A DNA stretch of 64,000 nt. Source: an uncultured Bacteroidota bacterium. GTDB lineage: Bacteria > Bacteroidota > Bacteroidia > Flavobacteriales > Schleiferiaceae. The number at the start of each line of letters is the position of its first letter. Within the stretch, counting starts at the first letter, position 1. The DNA lies in NCBI GenBank assembly GCA_913057235.1, contig CAJXNI010000011.1, forward strand, positions 1-64,000. The letters run 5' to 3'. Shown here in pieces: positions 41,762 to 50,511 of this stretch. The position numbers were made by a program, and so were the translations under genes. A model generated the notes under the pieces. It worked only from the letters and a program-made list of their open reading frames with translations. It ran no database searches and was not told where the DNA came from.

Positions 41762-43894
41762 CTACACCTGTTTTAAGCTCAACTGAATACGCTTGCGTTC
41801 CACATCTACACTAAGCACTTTCACGCGCACTTCTTGCTGTAATTGTACCACCTCATTAGGGTCGCTTACAAAACGGTTGGCCAACTCACTTACGTGGATG
41901 AGCCCGTCTTGCTTTACGCCAATGTCTACAAAAGCGCCAAAGTTGGTAATATTGCTCACCAGGCCGGGCACCACCATGCCTTCCCGCAAATCTTCTACCT
42001 TGCGCAGATTGGGGTCAAACTGAAACACTTGAGCAGTACCGCGTGGGTCGCGGCCGGCTTTTTTTAGCTCCTCTAAAATAGATTGCACGGTTAAAAACCC
42101 GGTGGCTTCTGAGGTGAATTGTTTGGGGTTTACATCTTGCAGCAGTTCTTTTTTACCAATGAGTTGTTTCACTTCAGCCGAAAGACTTACCGCTATTTTC
42201 TTTACCAGCGCATAACTTTCAGGGTGCACTGCCGAATTGTCCAGGGGATTTTTACTTACGGGCACCCGCAAAAACCCCGCACATTGCTCAAAGGCTTTTG
42301 GGCCCATGCCGCTTACTTTTTTCAAGGCTTGGCGCGATGGGAAAGGACCTACTTCCGCACGGTGCTTCACAATGTTTTCGGCCAATTTAGGTCCTAAGCC
42401 TGACACATAACTGAGTAAATGGGCGCTGGCGGTATTCACATTTACGCCCACCTGATTCACCACACTTTCCACTACCTGATCCAGACTTTCCTTTAAAAGC
42501 TTTTGATCTACATCATGCTGGTATTGCCCCACGCCAATGCTTTTAGGATCAATTTTCACCAGTTCAGCCAGTGGGTCCATAAGTCTGCGGCCAATACTTA
42601 CCGCACCCCGCACCGTTACGTCATAGTTGGGAAACTCTTCACGGGCAATTTTAGAGGCCGAGTACACGGAGGCACCCGCTTCATTGACTACAAAAACCTG
42701 CACCGGCCTTTTAAAGCGCACCTTCTGGCTAATAAAGTCTTCGGTTTCTCGGCCGGCTGTGCCATTGCCTATGGCAATAGCTTCTAATTTATAAGCTTCC
42801 AATAGCTGGGCAATTTTGGCAGCGGCTCGTCCCTTTTCATTTTGGGGTGGGTGTGGGTAAATGTTTTCATTGTAGAGCAATTCGCCTTGAGCATCCAGGC
42901 AAACTACCTTACAGCCACTTTTAAAACCTGGGTCAATGGCCAAAATTCGTTTAGGCCCCAAAGGCGGGGTAAGCAAAAGTTGCCGCAGGTTTTCTGCAAA
43001 TACGGCAATGGCCTGTTCATCGGCTTTAGCCTTGCTTTTATTTTTAAACTCGGTTTCCAGTGAGGGCTTTAAAAGCCGTTGGTAACTATCGGCCAAAGCC
43101 AGGGCTATCTGATGGCTGCTCTCCGTAGCATTCTTACAGAAAAACCGTTCCAATTGCTGCAAGGCGGTTTCCTTTTGGAGAGCAATATTTACACGTAAAA
43201 AACCTTCTGCTTCGGCACGTCTTATGGCCAGTAGGCGGTGGCTGGGAATCTTCCTCAGCGGTTCTGAAAAGTCAAAATAGTCGCGGTATTTTGCGGCTTC
43301 TTCCTTTTTGGTAGAAACCACTTTAGCACTAATCACCGCGTCTTTGCCAAATAATCTGCGCAAACCTTGCCGGGCGCGGGCGTTTTCATTCACCCATTCA
43401 GCAATGATGTGGCGCGCTCCCTCCAAAGCCTCTGAAACATCGGCCACAGCCGAAGTGCAAAAGTCATGCGCCAGATCTTCGGCCGGGCGCGTAATGCTTT
43501 GCTTCATCAATACTTTCGCCAGGGGCTCCAAACCATTTTCGCGGGCAACCGTGGCCTTGGTTCTTCTTTTTTGTTTGTAGGGCAGATAAAGGTCTTCCAG
43601 TTCGGTGCTGCTCCAAGTGGTCTCAATTTTTTGTGCTAATACATCGGTGAGTTTTCCTTGCTCCTCAATGCTCTCCAAAATACTGACCTTACGCTTTTGC
43701 AGGCTTTGGAGTTTTTCCAGATTTTGGGCAATGTTCAATATTTCCACCTCGTTTAATCCTTGCGTGGCCTCTTGACGGTAGCGGGCAATAAAGGGTATGG
43801 TAGCCCCATCATTAAGCAGTTGCAGGGTGGCCTGCACCTTTTTTGGGGCTAGGTTTAAAGCTTGAGCAATTTGCGGAGTTAAGGGCGTGGGCAT
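41762..43894 (-). CDS. tex: Tex-family transcription accessory protein / S1 RNA-binding protein
   Basis: This is a cytosolic nucleic-acid-binding protein of about 710 residues. The domains in order are Tex N-terminal helices (TIPFIARYRQEATQGL near 35), a YqgF/RuvX-like domain (LAIDPGFKSGCK near 325), a helix-hairpin-helix pair (YVSGLGPKLAENIVKHR, KVSGMGPKAFEQCAGF near 500-550) and a C-terminal S1 domain (GMVVPGLVSNITNFGAFVDIG near 640). The start at 43894 matches the usual MPT-type start and lies 18 bases after a TACCTTCG promoter-like element. The upstream ATG at 43912 overlaps that element. Confidence 0.93.
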   Translation of the reverse strand: MPTPLTPQIAQALNLAPKKVQATLQLLNDGATIPFIARYRQEATQGLNEVEILNIAQNLEKLQSLQKRKVSILESIEEQGKLTDVLAQKIETTWSSTELEDLYLPYKQKRRTKATVARENGLEPLAKVLMKQSITRPAEDLAHDFCTSAVADVSEALEGARHIIAEWVNENARARQGLRRLFGKDAVISAKVVSTKKEEAAKYRDYFDFSEPLRKIPSHRLLAIRRAEAEGFLRVNIALQKETALQQLERFFCKNATESSHQIALALADSYQRLLKPSLETEFKNKSKAKADEQAIAVFAENLRQLLLTPPLGPKRILAIDPGFKSGCKVVCLDAQGELLYNENIYPHPPQNEKGRAAAKIAQLLEAYKLEAIAIGNGTAGRETEDFISQKVRFKRPVQVFVVNEAGASVYSASKIAREEFPNYDVTVRGAVSIGRRLMDPLAELVKIDPKSIGVGQYQHDVDQKLLKESLDQVVESVVNQVGVNVNTASAHLLSYVSGLGPKLAENIVKHRAEVGPFPSRQALKKVSGMGPKAFEQCAGFLRVPVSKNPLDNSAVHPESYALVKKIAVSLSAEVKQLIGKKELLQDVNPKQFTSEATGFLTVQSILEELKKAGRDPRGTAQVFQFDPNLRKVEDLREGMVVPGLVSNITNFGAFVDIGVKQDGLIHVSELANRFVSDPNEVVQLQQEVRVKVLSVDVERKRIQLSLKQV

Positions 43895-43911
43895 AAAATT
43901 CTTTAAAGCCA

Positions 43912-43919
43912 CGAAGGTA
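43912..43919 (-). promoter_or_regulatory. Promoter-like element for tex
   Basis: The minus strand reads TACCTTCG, one base off the TAnnTTTG consensus, 17 bases upstream of the preferred tex start. It is used here to decide between the starts at 43912 and 43894. Confidence 0.45.
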
Positions 43920-43986
43920 GGCTACTCCATTTGTTTACAAAACCGGAAAAGAGCGCCCTTCAATTCAAGTAATACCGGTGGGTGTA

Positions 43987-44466
43987 ATGAAAGGAAGGGG
44001 ACTACTTACGCTGGCCATTCTGCTTGTTTCTTTTGGCCTATGGGCGCAAAAAGCGCAATACGAATTTTGCGTGAGCAGCAAGGAACTTTAGACTTTTAAG
44101 GCGCGGGTTACTTTTAACAGCCTTGACTTTGGCCGCAGCGCGGCCCGCCAAATGGTGTACAATAAATTGCAAAAACATTTGGGCACTTCCGTACAAATTT
44201 CAGCTAACCTGGCCACTTATGCCTGCGCTGATTCTTGTGCATTATTGGAAGTGAGCGCCACCGATTAGGATGGCCACATGAGTGAAAATGGCTTGAGCAC
44301 CTCTACTGTTTTAGGCACGGCCGCTGAGGTAACAGACAAGATGGTTATCGAGGCCAAGAAGCTGTGGTCCAATCCGGGAGGCTTTCTGAAAATGTACTTG
44401 CCAGCCCAGGTAAAGGCCTTAAGGCCCGTAAAACCTGAATTACCTCTTCTAAGCTTTCACAAATAG
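43987..44466 (+). pseudogene. Secreted protein gene interrupted by two amber codons
   Basis: From the ATG at 43987 one frame runs 159 codons to a TAG at 44464-44466, interrupted only by TAG at 44089-44091 and 44266-44268. It starts with a clear signal peptide (GLLTLAILLVSFGLWAQ). The sequence on both sides of the stops is protein-like: EFCVSSKEL, then FGRSAARQMVYNKLQKHLG, CADSCALLEV, MVIEAKKLWSN. Four cysteines suggest disulphides. No family is recognised. The most likely reading is a recently inactivated gene. The 3' end overlaps the thioesterase gene on the other strand by 18 bases. Confidence 0.65.
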
Positions 44467-44841
44467 TTCCGCTAGATCTTTGGGTACCCGCTGTGGTTTG
44501 TGATTTTGTGCGTCAACCATCACCCAGGTGGTAAGGCTTTCACAAAGCAGTGTTTCGCCTCGTGTTATTTGCACTGTGCGCTTACTTTTTGCGCCTTGCA
44601 TCGCCTCTACCCAAGTGCTAATTTCCAGAGAATCAACGGCAAAAGCCGGGCGGTAGTAATTGATCTCATGCCGGTACACCACCCAAACCCATTGGTCTTG
44701 CACGGTTTGGGGAGCTACCTCTTGCCAGTGGGCTTTGGAAATATCCTGTACCCACTGCAAATACACCAGGTTGTTCACATGGCCCAAGGCATCGGTGTCT
44801 TTAGAAGTTACCCTCAAGGTTTTTGTAAACTTTACGGCCAT
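44449..44841 (-). CDS. Acyl-CoA thioesterase, 4-hydroxybenzoyl-CoA thioesterase family
   Basis: This is a hotdog-fold thioesterase of about 130 residues. The active-site stretch DTDALGHVNNLVYLQWVQD at 16-34 holds the catalytic Asp and the conserved HVNN. It is of the YbgC/FcbC type, with short-chain or aromatic acyl-CoA as possible substrate. The start at 44841 (MAVKFTKTLRV) matches the usual beginning. The frame upstream to 44880 adds nothing recognisable. It is divergent from the GH15 gene. Confidence 0.87.
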   Translation of the reverse strand: MAVKFTKTLRVTSKDTDALGHVNNLVYLQWVQDISKAHWQEVAPQTVQDQWVWVVYRHEINYYRPAFAVDSLEISTWVEAMQGAKSKRTVQITRGETLLCESLTTWVMVDAQNHKPQRVPKDLAELFVKA

Positions 44842-44910
44842 TCTATAATTCTTAGTTGCAGGGGCAGCTAAGTTCTGCAAATAAATTAGCTTGAAAGCTC
44901 AAAAGAAATT

Positions 44911-46695
44911 ATGGCCAAAAAACATACTTACAACTTCGGTTTATTGGGGAACTGCTCTTTTTTAGCCTTGGTAGGCTTAGATACCAATGTTGAATGGATG
45001 TGCTTACCCCGTTTTGATAGTAGCTTCACCTTTGGGCGACTTGTGGCGGGTGATAAGGGCGGAGAGTTTTCCATTAAACCAACCACCTCTGAATTTCAAA
45101 GCAGCCAGCAATACCAGTACAACACCAATATTTTAGAAACTGAGGTACGCACCGCACAAGGCAGTTACCGCGTCACTGATTTTGCTCCGCGCTTTTTTCA
45201 ATTTGAGCGTTATTACCGGCCTTTAATGCTCATTCGTAAAATTGAGCCCATGCACGGTTTCCCGGAAGTAGCCATAAATTGCCGGCCCGTTGGTGGTTAT
45301 GGCGAACAGGAGCTGAGTTCTGAAACGGGCAGCAATCACATCCGTTACAACGGTTTGCCTGAGACGCTGCGGCTAAGCACCGATATTCCCTTAAATTACT
45401 TGAAAAGAGGTGACGGTTTTGTGCTTACCCAAACCCATTACCTCATTTTAACCTACGGAGTGCCTTTGGAGGGCCCTATTGCGCAAACGGCTGAAAACTT
45501 TTTGGCACGTACTTGCCAGTATTGGCAAAAGTGGGTGAAGAGCACCAGTATTGGCACCCTTTACCAAAATCAGGTCATTCGCTCGGCACTTACTTTAAAA
45601 ATTTGTCAGTATGAAGATACAGGAGCCATCATTGCGGCCCCTACCAGCAGTCTACCAGAATCGCCTGGTAGCACGCGTAACTGGGACTACCGTTACTGCT
45701 GGATGCGCGATACTTTTTATACCCTAAACGCCTTTAACAATATTGGCCATTTTGAGGAAATGGAAAAATACTTTGCCTTCATTACCAATATTCCTATGAA
45801 GGATGCCCAACGCGTACAGCCGCTCTATGGAGTAGGTGGGGAGAGCCAATTAACCGAGTTGGAATTACCCTTACCGGGATACCAGAACAACCAGCCCGTG
45901 CGGGTGGGTAATGATGCCTATACCCACATTCAAAATGATGTGTACGGGCAAATCTTACTGGCTATTTTGCCGCTATATTTAGACAGCCGCTTTCGCGATA
46001 ACCCAGCCGCCAGTAGCGATACGCTTCTGCGCAACGTTTTGGAGAAAATGGAGTCTACCATAAATGAGGCCGATGCAGGTATTTGGGAGTTTAGAAACAA
46101 AGCCGATCACCATGCTTACACCAACCTATTTCAGTGGGCAGGCGGACAAGCGGCAGCGAAAATGGCCCGTTGGCTCAAAAAAGAAGATTTGGAGACACAG
46201 GCCCAAAAGATTACCCGTCAGGCCCAGGCATGGATTGAGAAATGTTATTTACCTGAGCGCAATGCTTACGGGCAGGGGACCCATTTCAAACACATGGACG
46301 CCAGCACGCTGCAGATGATTATAATGCAATATTTGCCCCACCATTCTCAAAAAGCCAAAGACCATCTTAAAGCTCTGGAGGAAGATTTAAAAGCAGGCAA
46401 GGGTTTGTTTTACCGCTACCGGGTGGCTGATGATTTCGGGCAACCGGAAACCACCTTTTTAATCTGTGGATTTTGGTATGCCGAGGCCCTGGCCTGCGTT
46501 GGCCGGGTAGAGGATGCCATGGCCGCTTTTGAGGAATTATTGAGCTTTAGCAATCACTTGGGTTTGTTGAGTGAAGACGTAAATGAAAAAGACGGTTCCA
46601 TGTGGGGCAATTTTCCGCAGGCCTACAGCCACGTGGGGTTGGTAAATGCGGCCACTCGCATTAACAACAAGTTGGAGAAGCCCATGTACGGCTAA
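44911..46695 (+). CDS. Glycoside hydrolase family 15 protein (glucoamylase/trehalase-like)
   Basis: This is a 594-residue cytosolic (alpha/alpha)6-barrel hydrolase with an N-terminal beta-sandwich (YNFGLLGNCSFLALVGLDTNVEWMCLPRFDS). The active-site motif NWDYRYCWMRDTFYTL is near 250-265, and the second acid region FLICGFWYAEALACVGRVEDA near 515-535 is typical. GH15 enzymes of this type act on trehalose or alpha-glucans. OtsAB for trehalose synthesis lies 3.8 kb away on the other strand, and GH15 and otsA genes are often neighbours, so a role in trehalose turnover is plausible. Confidence 0.88.
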   Translation: MAKKHTYNFGLLGNCSFLALVGLDTNVEWMCLPRFDSSFTFGRLVAGDKGGEFSIKPTTSEFQSSQQYQYNTNILETEVRTAQGSYRVTDFAPRFFQFERYYRPLMLIRKIEPMHGFPEVAINCRPVGGYGEQELSSETGSNHIRYNGLPETLRLSTDIPLNYLKRGDGFVLTQTHYLILTYGVPLEGPIAQTAENFLARTCQYWQKWVKSTSIGTLYQNQVIRSALTLKICQYEDTGAIIAAPTSSLPESPGSTRNWDYRYCWMRDTFYTLNAFNNIGHFEEMEKYFAFITNIPMKDAQRVQPLYGVGGESQLTELELPLPGYQNNQPVRVGNDAYTHIQNDVYGQILLAILPLYLDSRFRDNPAASSDTLLRNVLEKMESTINEADAGIWEFRNKADHHAYTNLFQWAGGQAAAKMARWLKKEDLETQAQKITRQAQAWIEKCYLPERNAYGQGTHFKHMDASTLQMIIMQYLPHHSQKAKDHLKALEEDLKAGKGLFYRYRVADDFGQPETTFLICGFWYAEALACVGRVEDAMAAFEELLSFSNHLGLLSEDVNEKDGSMWGNFPQAYSHVGLVNAATRINNKLEKPMYG

Positions 46696-46738
46696 TGATC
46701 TTTTCAATCAGTTGAACGGCCAAAACCTTCATTTTGGT

Positions 46739-47785
46739 TTAGGCGGCTTTTCGCGTGTAATACTTTTTGCGTAACCAAAAAGAAACACGCACCAGGGCAA
46801 TTAAAGCCGGTACTTCAACCAGCGGACCAATAACCCCTGCAAAGGCTTGCCCAGAGTTTAGCCCGAAAACGGCTATGGCTACGGCTATGGCCAGCTCAAA
46901 GTTGTTGCCCGCAGCCGTGAATGCGACCGAAGCAGTTTGGTCATAAGGGGCGCCCATGGCTTTGGAGAAAAAGAAACCCAGCACAAACATCACCAGGAAG
47001 TATACCAACAAAGGCAAGGCTATAGTCAGCACATCCATGGGTAATTCTACAATCAGTTCACCTTTGAGCGAAAACATAAGCATAATGGTAAAAAGCAAAG
47101 CTACCAGGGTAAGTGGGGCAATGCGGGGTAAGAATTTTTGCTGATACCAGTCCCGGCTTTTGAGCGGCACCAAGATAATGCGGCTTAGTAGCCCCAGCAA
47201 AAAGGGAACGCCCAGATAAATGGCCACGCTTTGGGCAATAGTACCCATGGAAATTTCTACAATAGCGCCTTCAAAACCCAAGTAGGGGGGTAACACGGTG
47301 ATGAAAACCCAGGCGTAAAAAGGATAGGCAAAAACCTGAAAGAGGCTGTTAAGCGCCACCAGGCCCGCTCCATACTCGCTGCTTCCTTCTGCTAAGTCAT
47401 TCCAAACCAGCACCATGGCAATACATCGCGCCAAGCCAATAAGAATGAGTCCTACTAGATATTCGGGGTGGTTTTCTAAAAAAAGAATGGCTAACACAAA
47501 CATCAGCACCGGGCCAATTACCCAATTGAGCAGCAAGGAAATGGAGAGAATTTTAAGGTTTTTAAAAACCTTGGGTAGTAAGCGGTAATTGACTTTGGCC
47601 AGCGGAGGATACATCATTACAATCAGGCCAATGGCTATGGGCCAGTTGGTGGTACCACTGCTTAAACTCTCAACCCTTTCGGGTATCTGGGGAAAGAAAT
47701 AACCCAAACCTACCCCAATGAGCATGGCAAGGAAAATCCAAAGAGTGAGGTAGCGGTCTAAAAAGCCTAATTTTTTTAGGGCCAT
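46739..47785 (-). CDS. arsB: ACR3-type arsenite efflux transporter
   Basis: This is a 348-residue inner-membrane protein with about ten membrane segments. The ACR3 hallmarks are [18 protein letters not shown] near 116-133 (the essential Cys of the fourth segment) and [18 protein letters not shown] near 291-308 (essential Glu). It expels arsenite from the cell. It is the last gene of the minus-strand arsenic operon, one base after the phosphatase-type reductase gene. The symbol arsB is used loosely here; acr3 is more precise. Confidence 0.93.
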   Translation of the reverse strand: MALKKLGFLDRYLTLWIFLAMLIGVGLGYFFPQIPERVESLSSGTTNWPIAIGLIVMMYPPLAKVNYRLLPKVFKNLKILSISLLLNWVIGPVLMFVLAILFLENHPEYLVGLILIGLARCIAMVLVWNDLAEGSSEYGAGLVALNSLFQVFAYPFYAWVFITVLPPYLGFEGAIVEISMGTIAQSVAIYLGVPFLLGLLSRIILVPLKSRDWYQQKFLPRIAPLTLVALLFTIMLMFSLKGELIVELPMDVLTIALPLLVYFLVMFVLGFFFSKAMGAPYDQTASVAFTAAGNNFELAIAVAIAVFGLNSGQAFAGVIGPLVEVPALIALVRVSFWLRKKYYTRKAA

Positions 47786-47786
47786 T

Positions 47787-48410
47787 TTATAAACTTAATT
47801 GGTTGAACACGTAAAACCACTCACTGGCAATTTGCCTATTGCACTCCTCGTACTTTTTTGCGGCCTGGGGGCTTTCATCAAAGGCCTTTGGATCCTCAAA
47901 AGGTATGGATATGCGTTTTTCCGCTCCGGCCACAAATGGGCAGTCAGCATCGGCCTGGGCACAGGTGAGTACGGCCGCAAAATGCGATTGTGGATTGAAC
48001 GGATTTCCAAACTGCTTGGAGAAGCCAATGACCGCTGCCTCGTTAGCTGAAAATTTTAAGCTGTAAACTGGGTTGATGCCTTTAGAAAGCTGACTCACTG
48101 TAAAACCTGAGGCCGCTAGGGTTTCTGCTATACGCGGGAAAAGGGCGGTGGCCTCTGTACCACCTGAGTAACAAGATACCTGGGGTAAGGCAAAATAATG
48201 CGCCAGAGCCTGCGCCCAAACCTGGGCCAAGTGACTTCTGCGAGAGTTATGGGTGCAAATGAAATTCAACCGAATTTCTTCCTGACGGGCTAGCTTTCCT
48301 TGCAGGTAGTCTATGAAAGGTTGCAGAATTTTTCTGCGTTCCAGGTCAGTGCTTTCCCGCGCCAATTCATTCACTGTTTGGGCAAGCTTTGGAAAGAGGG
48401 TAGGTGACAT
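47787..48410 (-). CDS. Arsenate-reductase-like low-molecular-weight phosphatase family protein
   Basis: This is a protein of about 207 residues of the LMW protein tyrosine phosphatase fold. The active-site loop is CTHNSRR (C-x5-R) in [15 protein letters not shown] near 50-64. Further Cys residues (CYSGG near 82, [10 protein letters not shown] near 150-159) could serve as resolving cysteines for arsenate reduction. The N-terminal helical extension of about 45 residues is usual for Bacteroidota ars operons. It is coupled to ACR3 and preceded by the DUF6428 gene. The start is at 48410 or 48419. Confidence 0.87.
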   Translation of the reverse strand: MSPTLFPKLAQTVNELARESTDLERRKILQPFIDYLQGKLARQEEIRLNFICTHNSRRSHLAQVWAQALAHYFALPQVSCYSGGTEATALFPRIAETLAASGFTVSQLSKGINPVYSLKFSANEAAVIGFSKQFGNPFNPQSHFAAVLTCAQADADCPFVAGAEKRISIPFEDPKAFDESPQAAKKYEECNRQIASEWFYVFNQLSL

Positions 48411-48420
48411 TATTTCCATT

Positions 48421-48888
48421 TTAGCAACAGTTACCGCCTGGTGTGCAGCCAGGGCTTTTTTGCAAATCAGCCAGCGCTACTTTGGGTTTGGCAGCAGGAA
48501 TACCACACTGGTCCTTGGCCAAACAGTCGGTTTGCTGCGCGGTAAGTTCAAAATCCTTCCCGTTAAATTGCAGCCCAAACTTTTGAATAGTAGCACCTTG
48601 GTATTCTACTTCAATTTCAGCATCCGGCAAATCCAGAGATTTTTCGGCCATTTCAATTATGGTCCCTAGTTTTTCCGGCTGCAGCCGATGGTCATAGTCT
48701 TCAGCCACCCAGAGTTGAAAATTTACGACCGTTTCCTGGCGCTCGGTGCCGCCACAGTCTATGAAGTGCTTGTTCACTTTGCCAATTTCTGTGACGTGAA
48801 AGTGGGAGGGCACCCGAGTGCCATCGGGTAACCGAAAGTTAAGGTCTGATACTTGAGTTAAAATGGATTTTACTTGACGAAGCTTCAT
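48421..48888 (-). CDS. DUF6428-type arsenic-operon protein
   Basis: This is a 155-residue protein found in ars operons of Bacteroidota. It contains HFHVTEIGKVNKHFIDCGG near 29-47 and a Cys-containing C-terminal half (QQTDCLAKDQCG near 117) ending in CTPGGNCC. The tail cysteines look able to bind arsenite. The function is unknown. It sits between arsR and the reductase gene with short spacings (2 bases to the next coding region as annotated upstream). Confidence 0.8.
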   Translation of the reverse strand: MKLRQVKSILTQVSDLNFRLPDGTRVPSHFHVTEIGKVNKHFIDCGGTERQETVVNFQLWVAEDYDHRLQPEKLGTIIEMAEKSLDLPDAEIEVEYQGATIQKFGLQFNGKDFELTAQQTDCLAKDQCGIPAAKPKVALADLQKSPGCTPGGNCC

Positions 48889-48917
48889 TTAGATGGATTT
48901 AAAGTTCTTAAAAGATT

Positions 48918-49250
48918 TTAGCAGCAGGCTGGATTATCAGGGGCTGCCTGTTCCAGAAAGCGCGACAAAATGGCTTTAAACTCCAGCCATTTTTTTTGGT
49001 CTATGCAGTAGCACACGCGGGTGCCTTCAATTTGCCCTTTGATTAAGCCGGCCAGTTTCAGTTCTTTTAAGTGTTGTGAGATGGTGGGCTGGGCCAAGCC
49101 AATTTCGGTGACTAAATCACCACATACGCATGACTGCAGCTTAAAAAGATGCTGCAAAATTTTAATCCGGGCTGGGTGGCCCAGCGCCTTGGCCATTTGG
49201 GCCAGTTGGTTTTCCTGTTGGGTGAAAATTTCAGACTTGGTAAGCCCCAT
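48918..49250 (-). CDS. arsR: ArsR-family arsenic-responsive repressor
   Basis: This is a winged-helix repressor of about 110 residues. The arsenite-binding cysteines are in SCVCGDLV near 40-47, at the start of the recognition helix region (AQPTISQHLKELKLAGLI). The end of the protein carries another CC pair. It releases DNA when arsenite binds. The start at 49250 was chosen over 49271 because the longer form would run into the palindrome at 49263-49282. It is the first gene of the ars operon (arsR, DUF6428, reductase, ACR3). Confidence 0.9.
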   Translation of the reverse strand: MGLTKSEIFTQQENQLAQMAKALGHPARIKILQHLFKLQSCVCGDLVTEIGLAQPTISQHLKELKLAGLIKGQIEGTRVCYCIDQKKWLEFKAILSRFLEQAAPDNPACC

Positions 49251-49262
49251 GCTTTTATTGTT

Positions 49263-49282
49263 TAATTGCAATATTACGATAA
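49263..49282 (-). promoter_or_regulatory. Imperfect palindrome, candidate ArsR operator
   Basis: TAATTGCAATATTACGATAA is centred on AATATT with 7 of 10 paired positions. It lies 12 bases before the arsR ATG at 49250, the usual place for an ArsR site. Confidence 0.5.
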
Positions 49283-49327
49283 ATAACCTTTTCGCGAAAA
49301 ATAAACCCGGTCTTAAGGAACGGGAGT

Positions 49328-49774
49328 TTACCGGGCGTTTTCGATAAGCCTTTTGAGATTAAGCCCCTCTTCTTTCATGTGTTGTTGTACGGCTGCAAAT
49401 TCTTGGCGGTGGCCCCATTTTCCTAAGGGGCCTATACCCCGTAGAAATACCTGGGCGGTAAAAAGACAATTGTTTTCTGCGACTGTAGGTGTGAAAGTAA
49501 AGGTCATTTTAGGAATAAACCAACGGTAGAACCAATTCACCATGGTAAATTCAATGTAGCGGTGGGGCTTAATTTTGGTAAAGCGGGTTTCTTTTTTCAG
49601 TAATTGTCCGCCATTTTCTTCTTCAAAATAAAACACGTTACCCACAGCCAAGCCTTTTCTGTGCCGCCATTCAAAAGCCTTATGCTCTTGATGTCAATTG
49701 AGGTAGTTGGTCTCCATGTTTTCACAAAAGGCATACACCGTGGGGCAACTGGCTTTAATTAAAATGGCGTCTCA
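49328..49774 (-). pseudogene. SRPBCC (START-like) protein gene with in-frame stops
   Basis: The open part from 49651 encodes 107 residues of an SRPBCC protein (FYFEEENGGQLLKKETRF, YIEFTMVNWFYRWF, FLRGIGPLG). In the same frame upstream the homologous-looking text goes on (ILIKASCPTVYAFCENMETN, then YLN, TGA, HQEHKAFEWRHRKG) but is stopped by TGA at 49694-49696, where Trp is likely, and again at 49772-49774, with no usable start. An ATG at about 49786 lies in a different frame. The gene is therefore broken by at least one nonsense change and damage at the 5' end. Confidence 0.68.
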
Positions 49775-49789
49775 AATTTCATCAGTATT

Positions 49790-50104
49790 TTATTGTAGAA
49801 AGAAAAAGAAGGCCAGCCCTAGTAAAGCTTCAGCGCGGGCATCGCTGCCTTTAACTTGCAATAACATTTGCCCTTGTGGGTTCACTATTTGGCCGTGCTT
49901 TAGCGTACCTAGCTTTTGGCATTGATAATTGAAGAGCTCGCCTTGCTGCACATAGCACAGTTTCTGTTCTTGCATATTGTAGAGGGCATTTTCCTTGGTG
50001 TATCCCAGGCGCTGGCCCGCGCTGTTTAGCACTTGCTCATCTTGCAATACCAACAGGGTTTGTTTTTGCTTATTTAAAAGTTCCGATTGATTGGTTTGTT
50101 TCAT
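49790..50104 (-). CDS. Hypothetical protein with four tandem 16-residue repeats
   Basis: The 104-residue protein has no signal peptide. After a Gln/Leu-rich head it contains four back-to-back units of 16 residues with the pattern (V/L/I)xNxxxQ(x)Lxxxxxxx: VLNSAGQRLGYTKENA, LYNMQEQKLCYVQQGE, LFNYQCQKLGTLKHGQ and IVNPQGQMLLQVKGSD. This would fit a small beta-solenoid or hairpin repeat. A short hydrophobic tail (LLGLAFFFFLQ) ends it. I do not recognise the family. It lies between the HNH gene and the broken SRPBCC gene. Confidence 0.6.
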   Translation of the reverse strand: MKQTNQSELLNKQKQTLLVLQDEQVLNSAGQRLGYTKENALYNMQEQKLCYVQQGELFNYQCQKLGTLKHGQIVNPQGQMLLQVKGSDARAEALLGLAFFFFLQ

Positions 50105-50199
50105 CGCAACTTTAGCTGGTTCGTTTAAGAAAGCTGTTTTTTACCCTTTAAAAATAAAGAATTTAGTTTTCCCATTGGTCAGCAAGCGCTGAGGTGGTT

Positions 50200-50496
50200 T
50201 TAGGTAATCTTGTGCTGCTTTTCATGACATGAGCGGCAAATGGAGACCAGCCAATTAATGGGTTCTTTGCCAATTTTTCTTTTGGCGTAGCGCTTGTGAT
50301 GTACCTGGGTGGCTTTAGCACCGCAGTACACACATTTCCAGTTATCGCGTTTAAGCACAACATAGCGCTTACGCTGCCAGGCATCTGATTTCAAATAGAC
50401 TTCGCGGTACCATTTCCTTCTTCGTTTGCGCTTCACATGGAACAACCAACGTCTCGTTAGCCCCAAAACTAAGCTGACCAGCAAAATGAGAATCAA
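50200..50496 (-). CDS. HNH endonuclease-domain protein with N-terminal membrane segment
   Basis: This is a 98-residue protein. The first 14 residues are hydrophobic (MILILLVSLVLGL), followed by a very basic linker (HVKRKRRRKWYREVYL) and an HNH domain with zinc-binding CVYCG near 54, HHKRYAK near 66-72 and CRSCHEKQH near 86-94. HNH domains cut DNA, and the membrane tether is unusual. Its substrate is unknown. It starts 15 bases after the otsAB stop, so it may be cotranscribed with it. Confidence 0.72.
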   Translation of the reverse strand: MILILLVSLVLGLTRRWLFHVKRKRRRKWYREVYLKSDAWQRKRYVVLKRDNWKCVYCGAKATQVHHKRYAKRKIGKEPINWLVSICRSCHEKQHKIT

Positions 50497-50511
50497 GGAC
50501 TTCAGTTCCCT

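Noticed and set aside
41793-43580. Many plus-strand open frames of 70-94 codons opposite tex
   Set aside because: They lie entirely opposite a well-matched conserved gene and have no independent motif or start context. They are antisense shadows.
43987-44466. Genome-wide reassignment of TAG to an amino acid
   Set aside because: Several intact genes in the window end with TAG at the family's normal C-terminus (for example 610-1434 and sixA), so TAG works as a stop here.
49328-49774. TGA read as tryptophan
   Set aside because: Conserved genes in the window use TGG for Trp and TGA as a normal stop (ATGA overlaps in the PKS cluster), so the two TGA codons mark a broken gene.
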